The notes: generated by a model from the sequence alone, not told the origin. 64,000 nt of DNA from Daejeonella sp. JGW-45 (GCF_029360805.1 NZ_JARKNC010000008.1:434001-498000), one strand, 5' to 3'. Counted from the stretch's first letter, positions 36,377 to 45,678 are shown. Translations and numbers: made by a program.

Positions 36377-38389
36377 TTATCTCTGCACACGTTTCGAAGA
36401 TTTGGCAGCCTCTGTCGGCTTTTGCGATAACTCAGAACAAGCATGTTCAAGACCGCCTTCTAATTCTGCCTGAAGTAACTCGCGTATGTCCTGCTTTATC
36501 TCCTGGTAACTCAGTTGGATTATCTCTGGGTCGATTTCGCGGATTTTAGGAATTGGCTGATAGGCGGCTTCTTCACTCTTCATAGCCTGATGATCGTTCT
36601 GTATCCTACAGTGAAAAACTTTTAAGTCGATGGCTGTATCAGGATCATCTGATACCAAGCCAACAAATTCCCCTGAAGAAAGGGCGGATATTTTCGAGCC
36701 CGGAACGGCGTAATCGAGCTGCGTAGAATGACTAACGGAGGTATCTGAACTGTTAATAGACACACTTTGCCGCTGTTGCATAATTTTACCGAAACGTTCT
36801 GAAAGTTGTTTAGCCGTATCACCACTCACTTGCCCTGCAATGATGTTTCCCACGATATTCATGATAACCTCGGCCTGTTCGCGTCCGTAATCCTTTTTTA
36901 GCTGGCTATAATCCTGGACTGCCAAAGTAGTGGCAACCTTATTTGAGCGAGCGGTTGCAATCAGGCTGTCAATGTTATTAAAATAAATGGTTGGGAATTC
37001 ATCGAAGATCAGGTTGCTTTTTAGTTTTCCTTTCTGATTCACAAGCTTGATTGTTCGGGAAATATACAGGCTGAGCACCGCCCCGTACACCTGCTGTTTC
37101 ATAGGGTTGTTACCCATACAGATAATTTTTGGCTCGTTCGGGTTATTCAGGTCCAGCGTAAAATCGTTACCGGACAAGACATAATAAAGCTGCGGCGAAG
37201 CAAGGCGAGCCATGGAAATCTTGGCACTCGCCACCTGGCCTTCTAGCTGATCATAGGCTTCATTTCTCCAGGCAGAAATAAAGGGATTAATCAGTACCTC
37301 TATCTCCGGCTCTTTCCTAAGTACGGCAAATAGATATTTATACTCTGCCTGCATTAGTTCTATCACATGCGGCAGGGTGCAATATCGGCCGTCCCGGTAT
37401 CGACGCAAATACCAGATGATAGCCGTTACGAAATTGATTGGTGACTCTACAAAGAAATCTCCTTGCTTTTTGATCCATTCACGGTTTAGCCCGAGCATGA
37501 TTGTCCGGCTGGCTTCCGTGGCGTCGGTAATGTCCGTCATGCTCGCAGGATCTAACGGATTGCATCGGTGAGTACGAGAAAGATCCTCGAAGTTGACCAT
37601 ATAAAATCTCGGTTTCACTGGGTACTTGCCGGAATATTTGAGCAGTGTGTTGTAGGCAATTTTCGTAAGGTCGTCGTATTTGAAGTCGTAGATCAGCATA
37701 CTGAAACCTTTCTGGATGTGCTGGGTGATCACGTGCCGGATGGCAAAATAAGATTTTCCTGACCCCGGCGTACCGAGTATTAGGTTTCCGCGAAAGGGGT
37801 TAATAATGTTGATCCAGCTGTCGCGGACTCTTTCTTTTAGGTTGTACTTGGCGGGCAGGTTGATCGAATACTCATTTTCCAGTAACCGCTCTTCCTGTGG
37901 AAATGTCTCGTTTTCCTTGTTAAAAATATCGCCAGCAAGATTCAGCTTTAACAAACGGGTCACTTGTGTACCGCCAGTGAGGATAAGAATGTACCCAATT
38001 GCCACACTTATCATATACGCTAGTGCGGCGACATCGCTCCGTCTGGAGGATGGCGGCATTAGTTCGCTTAATCCGTAAAGGGCGAGCCCACAGATACAAT
38101 AAGCTGTTACACTGCGAGGGCTGATTTTCTCGTTTTTCTTTCCCTTCACACCAAATAAGGATACCACCAGTAAAAGCAATGCAGCGGCTTTTGAAGCGAC
38201 CGATGTTTTAAATATGCTCAGCCTGACGACCGTTGCTATCACCTTGTCTACAATCTCCGCGGTTAATCCCCAGGCCGCGAATGCGGTATGACAGAAAAAG
38301 TAAAAATGGATGGCTAATATGGCGATGCTTAATAGCCTCGTGAAATCGGTGATCTTACGCAAGGCCTGTTCGTTTTCTCCTGTGTGCAT
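36377..38389 (-). CDS. conjugative coupling protein (VirD4/TraG type, MobC)
   Basis: 670 residues from ATG 38389 (MHTGENEQALRKITDFTRLL), the common start of Bacteroidota mobilisation coupling proteins; a longer frame from 38458 would run into the relaxase gene. Several TM segments in the first 150 residues are followed by Walker A (ILGTPGSGKSYFAIR) and Walker B (NLIFDEFPTIYF). It docks the relaxase-DNA complex to a type IV secretion channel. It starts 4 bp after the relaxase stop. Confidence 0.85.
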   Translation of the reverse strand: MHTGENEQALRKITDFTRLLSIAILAIHFYFFCHTAFAAWGLTAEIVDKVIATVVRLSIFKTSVASKAAALLLLVVSLFGVKGKKNEKISPRSVTAYCICGLALYGLSELMPPSSRRSDVAALAYMISVAIGYILILTGGTQVTRLLKLNLAGDIFNKENETFPQEERLLENEYSINLPAKYNLKERVRDSWINIINPFRGNLILGTPGSGKSYFAIRHVITQHIQKGFSMLIYDFKYDDLTKIAYNTLLKYSGKYPVKPRFYMVNFEDLSRTHRCNPLDPASMTDITDATEASRTIMLGLNREWIKKQGDFFVESPINFVTAIIWYLRRYRDGRYCTLPHVIELMQAEYKYLFAVLRKEPEIEVLINPFISAWRNEAYDQLEGQVASAKISMARLASPQLYYVLSGNDFTLDLNNPNEPKIICMGNNPMKQQVYGAVLSLYISRTIKLVNQKGKLKSNLIFDEFPTIYFNNIDSLIATARSNKVATTLAVQDYSQLKKDYGREQAEVIMNIVGNIIAGQVSGDTAKQLSERFGKIMQQRQSVSINSSDTSVSHSTQLDYAVPGSKISALSSGEFVGLVSDDPDTAIDLKVFHCRIQNDHQAMKSEEAAYQPIPKIREIDPEIIQLSYQEIKQDIRELLQAELEGGLEHACSELSQKPTEAAKSSKRVQR

Positions 38390-38393
38390 GGCT

Positions 38394-39620
38394 TTATAGA
38401 TTAAATCGTTTGCGTTTCTTCCTCCGCTTATATGCGGCAAGCCCATCTCCTCCGGCATGTTCGGTTTTTAGCAGATCTGTTATTATTGAATCTTCTTTGG
38501 TTTCATCAGGTTCGTGGTTGGATTGTGATCTAACAGGCTGCAGCCTTTCGAACCTTTCGGCGGTCTCCGACGGATATGGCTGCCGGAACTTGCCTGATAG
38601 AGCAGACGCACTATATTCTTTTCCCAAATCACTACCGTTGAATACGCATTTGCTTCGGTGGTCTACAAAAGTGATCCCGTAAAGCCGGCCTTCATCATTC
38701 GCCCGAAATACTACGTAAACTCCCTCACGTCCCAAGTCTATGCTGAATTGCTTTTTGGTGGGTTTAGAAGCAATCACCTTGTCGATGCGGACTTTCATTT
38801 GTTCCCGCATCGGTTTCCTCATCGCCTGATTGAGTTGGAAACGTTCGTCTAACTTCTTCAAGGTTGGCTTACCATAGATACTGCTGGCCTTGATCGGCAC
38901 ACCAAGCTTTCGTCCGCGATCGTCGGTGATCCAATACACCAAGCCATTTTTCTGAAACATCCTTGAGTCCTTCGATCCCTGATCTGCTGTCACGTTGTAT
39001 TGATTCAGCACGGCGTTTAGCTCCGGGATACTGGTAAAACGATAGGTGTGGATTACCTCATTTACGATGTTGGTGATTGCCCGCTTGGTATCGATCTTCC
39101 CATATTCTGCCTTTTGCAACTGTGCGCGTTCAGGCCGGAGGTTCCGGGTTTTACTTTCGGCCTGTACTAACCCGTACTCCTTTTCAATTGCCTGGCGCGC
39201 TTCTTCGGATTTCGTTCGGCCCAAATTGTGGAGGCTGATCCGCTCACCTCTCGTCGTAATATTAGTGGTCACGATATGGATATGAGGATGCCCAGCATCG
39301 TTATGCTGATATACTAAGAAAGGTTGATGGCCAAAACCGATCCGCTGCATATAATCTTGTGAAATTGCGGTAAGCCGATTAGTATCTATTCGTTCCCCCG
39401 GATCAAAGTTCAGGGAGATATGAACTGTATTGGTTACTACTCGCGCATTCCGTTCGGCCAGGTCCGTTAACCGAAGCAGCTTGTCGTAAAAGTTCATTTT
39501 ATCAATGTCTTTTGCATACCCATTCTCGGAGATAAGCCGGGCCTTTCCCTGCGTCACCTTCTTTTCATTGTAGTTCAATGCACCGATGAGGCTTTTGCCA
39601 CTGATAATTTTTGCGACCAT
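38394..39620 (-). CDS. MOBP-type relaxase (MobB)
   Basis: 408 residues. The N-terminal relaxase domain starts MVAKIISGKSLIGALNYNEK and carries the metal-binding histidines in YQHNDAGHPHIHIVTTN. The C-terminal part is basic (KRRKKRKRFNL). It nicks oriT and leads the strand into the recipient. It overlaps the relaxosome gene by 46 bp. Confidence 0.85.
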   Translation of the reverse strand: MVAKIISGKSLIGALNYNEKKVTQGKARLISENGYAKDIDKMNFYDKLLRLTDLAERNARVVTNTVHISLNFDPGERIDTNRLTAISQDYMQRIGFGHQPFLVYQHNDAGHPHIHIVTTNITTRGERISLHNLGRTKSEEARQAIEKEYGLVQAESKTRNLRPERAQLQKAEYGKIDTKRAITNIVNEVIHTYRFTSIPELNAVLNQYNVTADQGSKDSRMFQKNGLVYWITDDRGRKLGVPIKASSIYGKPTLKKLDERFQLNQAMRKPMREQMKVRIDKVIASKPTKKQFSIDLGREGVYVVFRANDEGRLYGITFVDHRSKCVFNGSDLGKEYSASALSGKFRQPYPSETAERFERLQPVRSQSNHEPDETKEDSIITDLLKTEHAGGDGLAAYKRRKKRKRFNL

Positions 39621-39997
39621 TGTTCCGAGAATTGGGTGATCCGTTCTTTAATGGCTCCGACCTGCGGCTCAAGATTGTCTCTCAACGTACTGATCATCGA
39701 CAGCCAGAATTTAGCCTCCGGCAGGTCTTGCGCAGCATTCAGCTTATGAACTGCTTGATTAAAGTTGTTGCCGACGGCGTTGAGTTCTCGCCGAAGAAGA
39801 ATGAGTTCTTCAAGTAGTTCGTCCATTGATCGGTCCCTATAAGTGACCATTTGCGGCTTGTTCAAAAGTGTAGCCCTGACATATTCACTCAGCTTCCGGA
39901 AGGTGGTTTTCTTGTATCGGCTTTCGACCTGATCGAACTCTTCAGGGCCGAATCGTACCGTTATTTTCCTGGTCTTGTTAATTGATCGCTCGTTCAT
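39575..39997 (-). CDS. relaxosome accessory protein (ribbon-helix-helix, MobA/MobC-like)
   Basis: 140 residues. A ribbon-helix-helix N-terminus (KITVRFGPEEFDQVESRYKK, FRKLSEYVRATLL) is followed by a helical LLRRELNAVGNNFNQAVHKL segment, the hallmark of the bacterial mobilisation protein family. It binds near oriT and loads the relaxase. A candidate oriT lies 67 bp upstream of its start. Confidence 0.85.
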   Translation of the reverse strand: MNERSINKTRKITVRFGPEEFDQVESRYKKTTFRKLSEYVRATLLNKPQMVTYRDRSMDELLEELILLRRELNAVGNNFNQAVHKLNAAQDLPEAKFWLSMISTLRDNLEPQVGAIKERITQFSEQWSQKLSVAKASSVH

Positions 39998-40063
39998 AAC
40001 TGTAGTTTAAAAAATCCGACTTCGGAGGATTTTCAGTGGCCCCGACTGACTTTGGAAGGTAGG

Positions 40064-40098
40064 GCAAGATTCGATTGTCCGACAATCGTACATCTTGC
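40064..40098. other. candidate origin of transfer (oriT)
   Basis: A nested perfect inverted repeat: gcaagat (40064-40070) with atcttgc (40092-40098), and inside it cgattgt (40072-40078) with acaatcg (40082-40088), loop ccg. It lies just upstream of the relaxosome-relaxase-coupling operon, the usual place for oriT. No nic site can be assigned by eye. Confidence 0.45.
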
Positions 40099-40172
40099 TG
40101 ACTGCTTCGAAGAGGCGGTCTGATCTGACCTATAACTCATTTCCGTAGTCTCGGGGAGTTGCTGCTAAGTAT

Positions 40173-40430
40173 TCACTTTCCTTTATTTTCATACTCCAGG
40201 AATAGCTCAAGCGCCTGGATGTTGATCTCCTTCAGTGAAAGATCCTGCTCTAGTCCATATGCCTTAATCCTCTTCAATAAGGACTTGGGTATCCAGGTAT
40301 TGAGTTGCACTTCGACGCTCTTAATAGGTGTGGTTGCTTTCACCGGATGAACCTCCTGAATAGGTGTTTTCGGCTGATCGTTTTTCAGCTTGTCTGCCAG
40401 ACTGCCCAACTTACTTTTGTAATCCTGCAT
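40173..40430 (-). CDS. small ribbon-helix-helix-like protein, ParA partner
   Basis: 85 residues. The C-terminal half (VQLNTWIPKSLLKRIKAYGL then KEINIQALELFLEY) fits a short DNA-binding ribbon-helix-helix fold. It lies 72 bp downstream of a ParA gene, so it may act as the centromere-binding partner. Assignment by context. Confidence 0.55.
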   Translation of the reverse strand: MQDYKSKLGSLADKLKNDQPKTPIQEVHPVKATTPIKSVEVQLNTWIPKSLLKRIKAYGLEQDLSLKEINIQALELFLEYENKGK

Positions 40431-40502
40431 GTCTTTATTTATGTAATTACAGCTATCTAGAAAACTGTATTTCTGTAAAGCTGCATGTCTAGATGTCTAT
40501 AT

Positions 40503-41108
40503 TTATGTAGTAATGCGTCCGACGATCTCCTCCGCCAGGGAAGTGATCTCGTCTTTGGCTTTTTGGTCGGTGCTTCGCAAGATGCCAGAGGTGATTGAAG
40601 ATCGGGCGATGCTCACGCGGTCGTGAATTCGGGTACTTAAAAGCGGTGTCCCCAATGTTTCAATCAAAGTGGCTACGTCGGCGGTTATGCCAGATCGTGG
40701 CTTGATCATATTGAGCACTACCCCTGCTTTTAGATTTCGGTTTCGCGCCTGCGCGTCCTGAACAAGCGCCAGGGTAGAACGGATGGCCATGACATCAAAA
40801 AAGCCAGCTTTGGTGGGCACTAAGATGAAGCTGGAATGCATGAACAAATCAGGCAGTTTATTCGACAGGTACGGCGGTGTGTCTACGAGAACCAGATCAT
40901 GAGGCAGGTCAGCAATGTCCCGCAGGTGATCGGCACCAATAATGTGTAAACCGGGAAACTCTTCACGACTATGATAAAGGCTTCCCTGAAGGTCCGTGTC
41001 CACCAAAGCCACATTGAGCTGATCCTGAAAGCACAGAGCGAGGTTTACTGCCAGGGTGCTTTTTCCGACGCCACCTTTTTGGTGAGCGATTGTGATGATA
41101 CTTGCCAT
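40503..41108 (-). CDS. parA: ParA-family ATPase
   Basis: 201 residues with the deviant Walker A AHQKGGVGKSTLAVNLALCF at the start and VDTPPYLS in the Walker B region. Such short ParA proteins occur in plasmids and integrative mobilisable elements, where they help maintain the excised form. Followed by a small DNA-binding partner. Confidence 0.85.
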   Translation of the reverse strand: MASIITIAHQKGGVGKSTLAVNLALCFQDQLNVALVDTDLQGSLYHSREEFPGLHIIGADHLRDIADLPHDLVLVDTPPYLSNKLPDLFMHSSFILVPTKAGFFDVMAIRSTLALVQDAQARNRNLKAGVVLNMIKPRSGITADVATLIETLGTPLLSTRIHDRVSIARSSITSGILRSTDQKAKDEITSLAEEIVGRITT

Positions 41109-41191
41109 AATTATAGATTTTTAGATTTATGGAATTGTAGATTACTGTATTTACATAAGTATTTGGCACGAATTCCCCCGACTGATAATTT

Positions 41192-41482
41192 TTAAAAAAA
41201 TAATGATTGGCGCTGCCGCAATTTTTTCTCCTGCCGTCTGTCGAAAATCCAATCGGAGGCCAGCACTTTCCAGTTCCGTACCGGCGTTCCGCGAGCGGTC
41301 TTCCAACGACGTGAGTGGTATTCGCTAAAAAATACTTCGGCTTCCGAATCCGTTAGGCCTTTCTGTGAAAAGTAAATCATGATGTGCGTAACTAGAGGCG
41401 GCATGTCAGTCCCGAATCCCGGAGACGATTGCCTCTCCGAAATCATAGTTTCCAATGGCCGCCGTTTCGCCTTGCGTCTCAC
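41192..41482 (-). CDS. conserved mobile-element protein of unknown function
   Basis: 96 residues, very basic. Motifs PPLVTHIMIYFSQKGLTDSE and FFSEYHSRRWKTARGTPVRN suggest a small helical nucleic-acid-binding protein. Its start overlaps the stop of the excisionase-like gene (ATGA type), so the two are co-expressed. Confidence 0.6.
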   Translation of the reverse strand: MRRKAKRRPLETMISERQSSPGFGTDMPPLVTHIMIYFSQKGLTDSEAEVFFSEYHSRRWKTARGTPVRNWKVLASDWIFDRRQEKKLRQRQSLFF

Positions 41483-41811
41483 ACCAACTTCATTTGGTTG
41501 TTACCTGGACGCTTCATGATCTCGTCGATCTCTTCAGAATCGTAATAAGTAACTCCGCCCAGTTTGGTAAACGGGATCACACCCGTGTCCCGTAAGTATT
41601 GAAGCTTGCCTGCCGATATCCGGAGAAGATCCTGCACTTCAGCTGCCTTCAACCATTTCTTCGCTTTGCCTCCAGAACTAGCAGCGATAAGCTTTCGCAA
41701 GTCATTCAATAAAGCGTCACGGAAATCAAGAAGGTCCTCAACCGTTACCAATTGTTCGCGAAAGAATCGTGGCTTTCTTTCATCGGTTCTTTTGTTGTCT
41801 GTTGCTCCCAT
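41479..41811 (-). CDS. helix-turn-helix excisionase-like protein
   Basis: 110 residues. The C-terminal 55 residues are a MerR/Xis-type winged helix (WLKAAEVQDLLRISAGKLQY, then VIPFTKLGGVTYYDSEEIDE). The N-terminal half is helical. In Bacteroidota elements such genes act as excisionases or regulators of mobilisation. It heads an operon with the 96-residue gene. Confidence 0.75.
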   Translation of the reverse strand: MGATDNKRTDERKPRFFREQLVTVEDLLDFRDALLNDLRKLIAASSGGKAKKWLKAAEVQDLLRISAGKLQYLRDTGVIPFTKLGGVTYYDSEEIDEIMKRPGNNQMKLV

Positions 41812-42316
41812 AGTAATAGAGTTTGGAAGACAAAGTTGAGAAGCGGGCGTTACTGTATTTCATGCCTCGTTACCGAGGGCTGAAAAATTTTTATCATTAG
41901 GATGATGAATTGGGCAGGCCGGAATGATAGACCGGGGCAGGGATGGGAAGAGAGTAGCCCACAGGTGGCGCTGCCACCAGGACTACTCGTGTACAGCCCG
42001 GTGCGGCTACCGACGCAGCCCCCAGATAGATGATCTGAGGAAGAGCTATGCTATTATGATTAACAAGTCTTAGCAAGATATGAGTTAAACGAGGTGCTCT
42101 TTAGGGCACTTATCTCGAACGGCTTTGCAGACCTGCATGAGAACTTTGAAATAGAATTTTATGCTTATAATTGTATATGCTTATTGGCAAGCTTGCCCGT
42201 TCGTGCAAAGATTTCATCAGCCAATAGTTTAATAATGCAAACCTACCTGCTTATTATCCAAACAAGATTACGAACGCAAAACTCTGGATAATTAGTTGGT
42301 ATAACAGGAATGTATT
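41812..42316. other. gene-free, hairpin-rich control region of the element
   Basis: About 505 bases between divergent genes without a believable ORF. It holds a two-part hairpin, gagtag (41952-41957) with ctactc (41983-41988) enclosing ggtggc (41964-41969) with gccacc (41973-41978). Further GC-rich palindromes flank it (ccgg ... ccgg around 41928-41938; gtgcggctaccgacgc after 42000). A structured RNA or excision/replication control site is possible. Confidence 0.4.
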
Positions 42317-43102
42317 ATGAAAACAATTGAGTACTTCAAACTCCAAGCAAAAAATCTTCACAAAGATTTTAAAACCCAAAAGTCTTATTTCGATCACGCT
42401 TATGGCCACGACCTTTATGAGTATACGCCAAAGTTTTTCGATGTAGATGCATTAGCTCTCGATTACGATATCGATGAAGAAAATTTTACCCTTATGAACG
42501 CTCAGCACTACATTGCGCAATTGGCGGGATTTAGAAAATGGACAGATATGCTGAAAGCTTCTCCTTCAGCATTAGAATTGTCGAAACTTCTATTTGACAA
42601 CATGCATAAGATCAGTGTTATGGAATGGGATATTTATATTTCGGGTGAAGAACGTGATAAAGGTTTTCAATTTGATGACGACTTTAAACTGGATATTTTC
42701 AAAGCGGTCTTTGCCAACGTGGATGGCCATCAAAGTGATAGCATAGATTACCGACTAGGGAAAGAAAACGAACATCTTTCAAAGGAAAATCAAATAATCA
42801 AGACAAAAAAAAAGAAAATTACTGTGCAAATTTCTGCCTTACCATTGGTTGGAACAGATCGTAACGCCGCAATTAAAGTAGCAAACGAAAAATTCGAGGA
42901 TTTACTGCAAATGATGGAACCCAGACATCCTGGATTAGTGCGCAAATTATGGAACCCTGAACAGTACATTGATGAAGTTCTAAAACCCGATATGTTGCCA
43001 ATCGATCGGGACTACGCACTTTCTTTAATTGAGGCTTTTTTAGTGCATCGTTTTATTACGTTAGACAGCGATGCTGACAAGCTGGGGCTGAACCTCAACT
43101 AG
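42317..43102 (+). CDS. unknown soluble protein, element cargo
   Basis: 261 residues, acidic at first and basic in the middle (ENQIIKTKKKKITVQISALP). No signal peptide or membrane segment. Recognisable stretches: MKTIEYFKLQAKNLHKDFKT, NAQHYIAQLAGFRKW and RHPGLVRKLWNPEQYIDEVL. I do not recognise the family. It is on the opposite strand to the mobility genes and faces the YhcG-like nuclease, so it is probably accessory cargo. Confidence 0.6.
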   Translation: MKTIEYFKLQAKNLHKDFKTQKSYFDHAYGHDLYEYTPKFFDVDALALDYDIDEENFTLMNAQHYIAQLAGFRKWTDMLKASPSALELSKLLFDNMHKISVMEWDIYISGEERDKGFQFDDDFKLDIFKAVFANVDGHQSDSIDYRLGKENEHLSKENQIIKTKKKKITVQISALPLVGTDRNAAIKVANEKFEDLLQMMEPRHPGLVRKLWNPEQYIDEVLKPDMLPIDRDYALSLIEAFLVHRFITLDSDADKLGLNLN

Positions 43103-43163
43103 AGGGAGAGTATAGCGCAAAAACTCGGCAGGCCACGCGCCGCCGAGTTCAAATGTTCTCATC

Positions 43164-44156
43164 TTATTTTTTATCTATTTCCCTTTCAAGCTCTTTCAAA
43201 AGTTGCTCTTCGGACGGGAGGTATAACTCGTATTTGCTGGCAATGATGTGCCGGTTATCTTCCGGTAGGGAAAACTTTACGACCGAGTTATTCTTATCCG
43301 CACATAACAATATGCCTATCGTCGGATTTTCGTGCGGCATCTTTTCCATCCGATCGTAGTAGTTCACGTACATCTGCAACTGGCCGATATCCTGATGCGT
43401 CAATTTCCCGGTTTTGATCTCCACGATGACAAAACATTGGAGGAGACGGTTGTAAAGTACCAGGTCGACAAAGAAATCGTCGCCATCCAGGTGGATACGT
43501 TTTTGCCTGGCGATGAAGGCGAACCCGTTGCCAAGCTCCAGAAGAAAATCCTGTAGATGGGTAATCAGGGCGCTCTCCAGATCACGTTCATAGTAGGAAG
43601 ATTCCCGTTTCAAACCCAGGAATTCCAGCACCATCGGATCCTTTATAATTTCCTTAGCATCAGACGGGTTCTTTTCTTTCCGGGCTACAGCAAGCACACT
43701 TTCTTTGTCATTGCTCAACAGCAGTCGTTCATATAAATGGCTGTCTACCTGTCGCTCTAATTGTCGCGCCGACCAGTTGTTTTTTTCCGTTTCAGCTATG
43801 TAAAAGCTCCTTTGGTCTTCGGATTCAAGGCTGATTAATTTCCTGTAATGGGTCCAGGTCAATTGTGAACGCAGTGCGTGCACAATTGGGAATGTGCGGT
43901 AAAATTGCCGGAACAAGTTGAGGTTCCTCGTTGAAAACCCCGATCCGAACTCAGGTTGAAGTGCTGAGGACAGGAATTTGATCAGCTGATCACCGTAAGT
44001 TGCGCGGTCTTTACCTCCCTGCTCTTCTTCGAAGATCCGCTGTCCAAGGTTCCAGTACATCACAACACGTTCCTGATCTACCGCTTGTACCGCCCTCTGG
44101 CGTGAGGAAGCTATGATAGACTTGATATCCTCTATAATTTTGTTGTCGAACTGCAT
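43164..44156 (-). CDS. YhcG/DUF1016-type PD-(D/E)XK nuclease-domain protein
   Basis: 330 residues. The N-terminal DUF1016 domain (VMYWNLGQRIFEEEQGGKDR, FSTRNLNLFRQFYRTFP, WTHYRKLISLE) is followed by a nuclease domain with DDFFVDLVLYNRLLQCFVIV then EIKTGK, the D...EIK catalytic pattern. Such proteins are frequent next to restriction systems and integrases; some are proposed defence or recombination proteins. It sits between the integrase and the unknown cargo gene. Confidence 0.8.
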   Translation of the reverse strand: MQFDNKIIEDIKSIIASSRQRAVQAVDQERVVMYWNLGQRIFEEEQGGKDRATYGDQLIKFLSSALQPEFGSGFSTRNLNLFRQFYRTFPIVHALRSQLTWTHYRKLISLESEDQRSFYIAETEKNNWSARQLERQVDSHLYERLLLSNDKESVLAVARKEKNPSDAKEIIKDPMVLEFLGLKRESSYYERDLESALITHLQDFLLELGNGFAFIARQKRIHLDGDDFFVDLVLYNRLLQCFVIVEIKTGKLTHQDIGQLQMYVNYYDRMEKMPHENPTIGILLCADKNNSVVKFSLPEDNRHIIASKYELYLPSEEQLLKELEREIDKK

Positions 44157-44195
44157 AACTATTCGCTTTAAAAGTCCTTACTCAATTAGTATAGT

Positions 44196-45425
44196 TCAGG
44201 CCAACCTTCGCTTTAGGGCAGCCATGTCTTCACTGATCTTCTTTTCCAATACCTTTGCATAAATCTGTGTGGTCGCTATTTTAGTGTGCCCAAGCATTTT
44301 ACTGACGGTTTCAATAGGAACGCCGTTAGAAAGCGTGACGGTCGTAGCGAACGTGTGCCTGGCCAGATGAAAGGTGACGTTCTTTTTTATCCCACACAGG
44401 TCGGCGATTTCTTTCAGGTAGCTATTCACTTTCTGGTTAGAGATCACAGGGAAAATACTATTGTTCGCCAATGAACGCACATGTCCTTTATACTTTTTTA
44501 ATATCCGTATCGCCTCTGGGAGTATAGGGGTATTGACCGGGATATCGGTCTTTTGCCGGCAGGTACGAATCCAAAGTTCACCGTCCGACGCCTCTACGAT
44601 ATTATCCGGTGTTAAATTGATGACATCGACATAGGTCAAGCCAGTATAGCAGCAGAACACAAATAGATCCCGGACCATATCAATACGTTCGATCAAAAAT
44701 TCTTTCTCTGTTATCACGGCAAGCTCTCGTTCAGAAAGATGCTCACGGTTAACCTTCAGGATTTTCAACCGGTAATTAGTAAAAGGATCTTTAGTCATCC
44801 ATTCCAGTCTGATAGCCATATGAACCATCTTCTTTAGCCGGATGATATGCTTCATCACACCGTTATTATTCAGCGGCTTTTGATGATCCTTTGGCTTGTG
44901 GTTACGCAGGTATGTCTCAAAGTCCTGGATGAACTTGTAGTTGAGTTCATGGAGATAGATATCGGTGGATTTGTGCTGAGCCTGAAGGAATTTCACTAAA
45001 TACCGCTGCGTAACGTAATAGTGTTTTAAGGTGCTCCATTTCAGCGTACTCGTCGCACTGTGATTGTGATATTCAACCAATTCGCTCAGGCTATGCGCCT
45101 CCTCGGACGTTCCAAGAAACCCATCCTTCACCATATCCGCAGACACCATCTTTCCCTTAAGGACGAGATTTTGATAACAGTTGCCTAATGCGAGGCGAAC
45201 CTCTTCCAGATAACTGTTTAAGGATTTAATTTCTCCACGAACTCCCTTTGCATGACCCCGTGCTGCATCCCAACTGGAAAGTTCAACTGTTTTCTTCAAG
45301 GCCATGGAGATCCGCTGACCATTCACGGTAATCCTCGCATAAATCGGGGCTTTCCCATCTTTCACTTTATCTGCTCTGACTGTAAAGTGCACTCCAAACG
45401 ACTGTGATGTTTTCATAAAATTCAA
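44196..45425 (-). CDS. tyrosine site-specific integrase
   Basis: 409 residues: arm-binding and SAM-like core-binding N-terminal domains, then the catalytic domain with HLARHTFATT (H-x-x-R), MLGHTKIATTQIYAKV (His and the Tyr nucleophile). The first catalytic Arg is not at its usual TGLR position, which reads TGLTYVDV; IntDOT-type integrases also lack that Arg. It inserts and excises the element. Its start faces the tRNA-Met 3' end 254 bp away. Confidence 0.9.
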   Translation of the reverse strand: MNFMKTSQSFGVHFTVRADKVKDGKAPIYARITVNGQRISMALKKTVELSSWDAARGHAKGVRGEIKSLNSYLEEVRLALGNCYQNLVLKGKMVSADMVKDGFLGTSEEAHSLSELVEYHNHSATSTLKWSTLKHYYVTQRYLVKFLQAQHKSTDIYLHELNYKFIQDFETYLRNHKPKDHQKPLNNNGVMKHIIRLKKMVHMAIRLEWMTKDPFTNYRLKILKVNREHLSERELAVITEKEFLIERIDMVRDLFVFCCYTGLTYVDVINLTPDNIVEASDGELWIRTCRQKTDIPVNTPILPEAIRILKKYKGHVRSLANNSIFPVISNQKVNSYLKEIADLCGIKKNVTFHLARHTFATTVTLSNGVPIETVSKMLGHTKIATTQIYAKVLEKKISEDMAALKRRLA

Positions 45426-45610
45426 TTTTTCAGGTTTTCAAATTCTTTTGTTCCATCCTGATTGACAGCGTTTTCCCTGAAAGTATTTGGCGTAATTATC
45501 TGTATATTAGATCATTAAACCACTTTTTGGTACCTCAAAGGTAAAAACCGAAAACAGGTATCCGAATAGGTACCGAGAACCTTGAATTTCTTTGTAGTTG
45601 TTTGAAAGGG
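45426..45610. other. likely right end and integrase control region of the element
   Basis: Holds three aggta motifs (45539-45543, 45556-45560, 45568-45572), two ggtacc sites, and on the minus strand a TACCTTTG box (around 45536-45543) that fits the Bacteroidota -7 consensus for the integrase promoter. The repeats could be integrase or Xis binding sites. The crossover point itself cannot be fixed because the left end is not in the window. Confidence 0.4.
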
Positions 45611-45653
45611 AATTAAATAAAAAACCCTGTAAATCAAGTAGTTTACAGGGTTT
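45611..45653 (-). terminator. terminator after tRNA-Met
   Basis: A perfect 12-bp inverted repeat, aaaccctgtaaa (45622-45633) with tttacagggttt (45642-45653), followed on the minus strand by a T-rich tract. It fits termination of the tRNA transcript. Confidence 0.75.
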
Positions 45654-45678
45654 CGTACGACTTTGAATTCGTACTAGG

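Noticed and set aside
42094-42291. 65-codon frame in the element's control region
   Set aside because: Low-complexity residues, no recognisable domain, and it overlaps the hairpin-rich gap; probably not coding.
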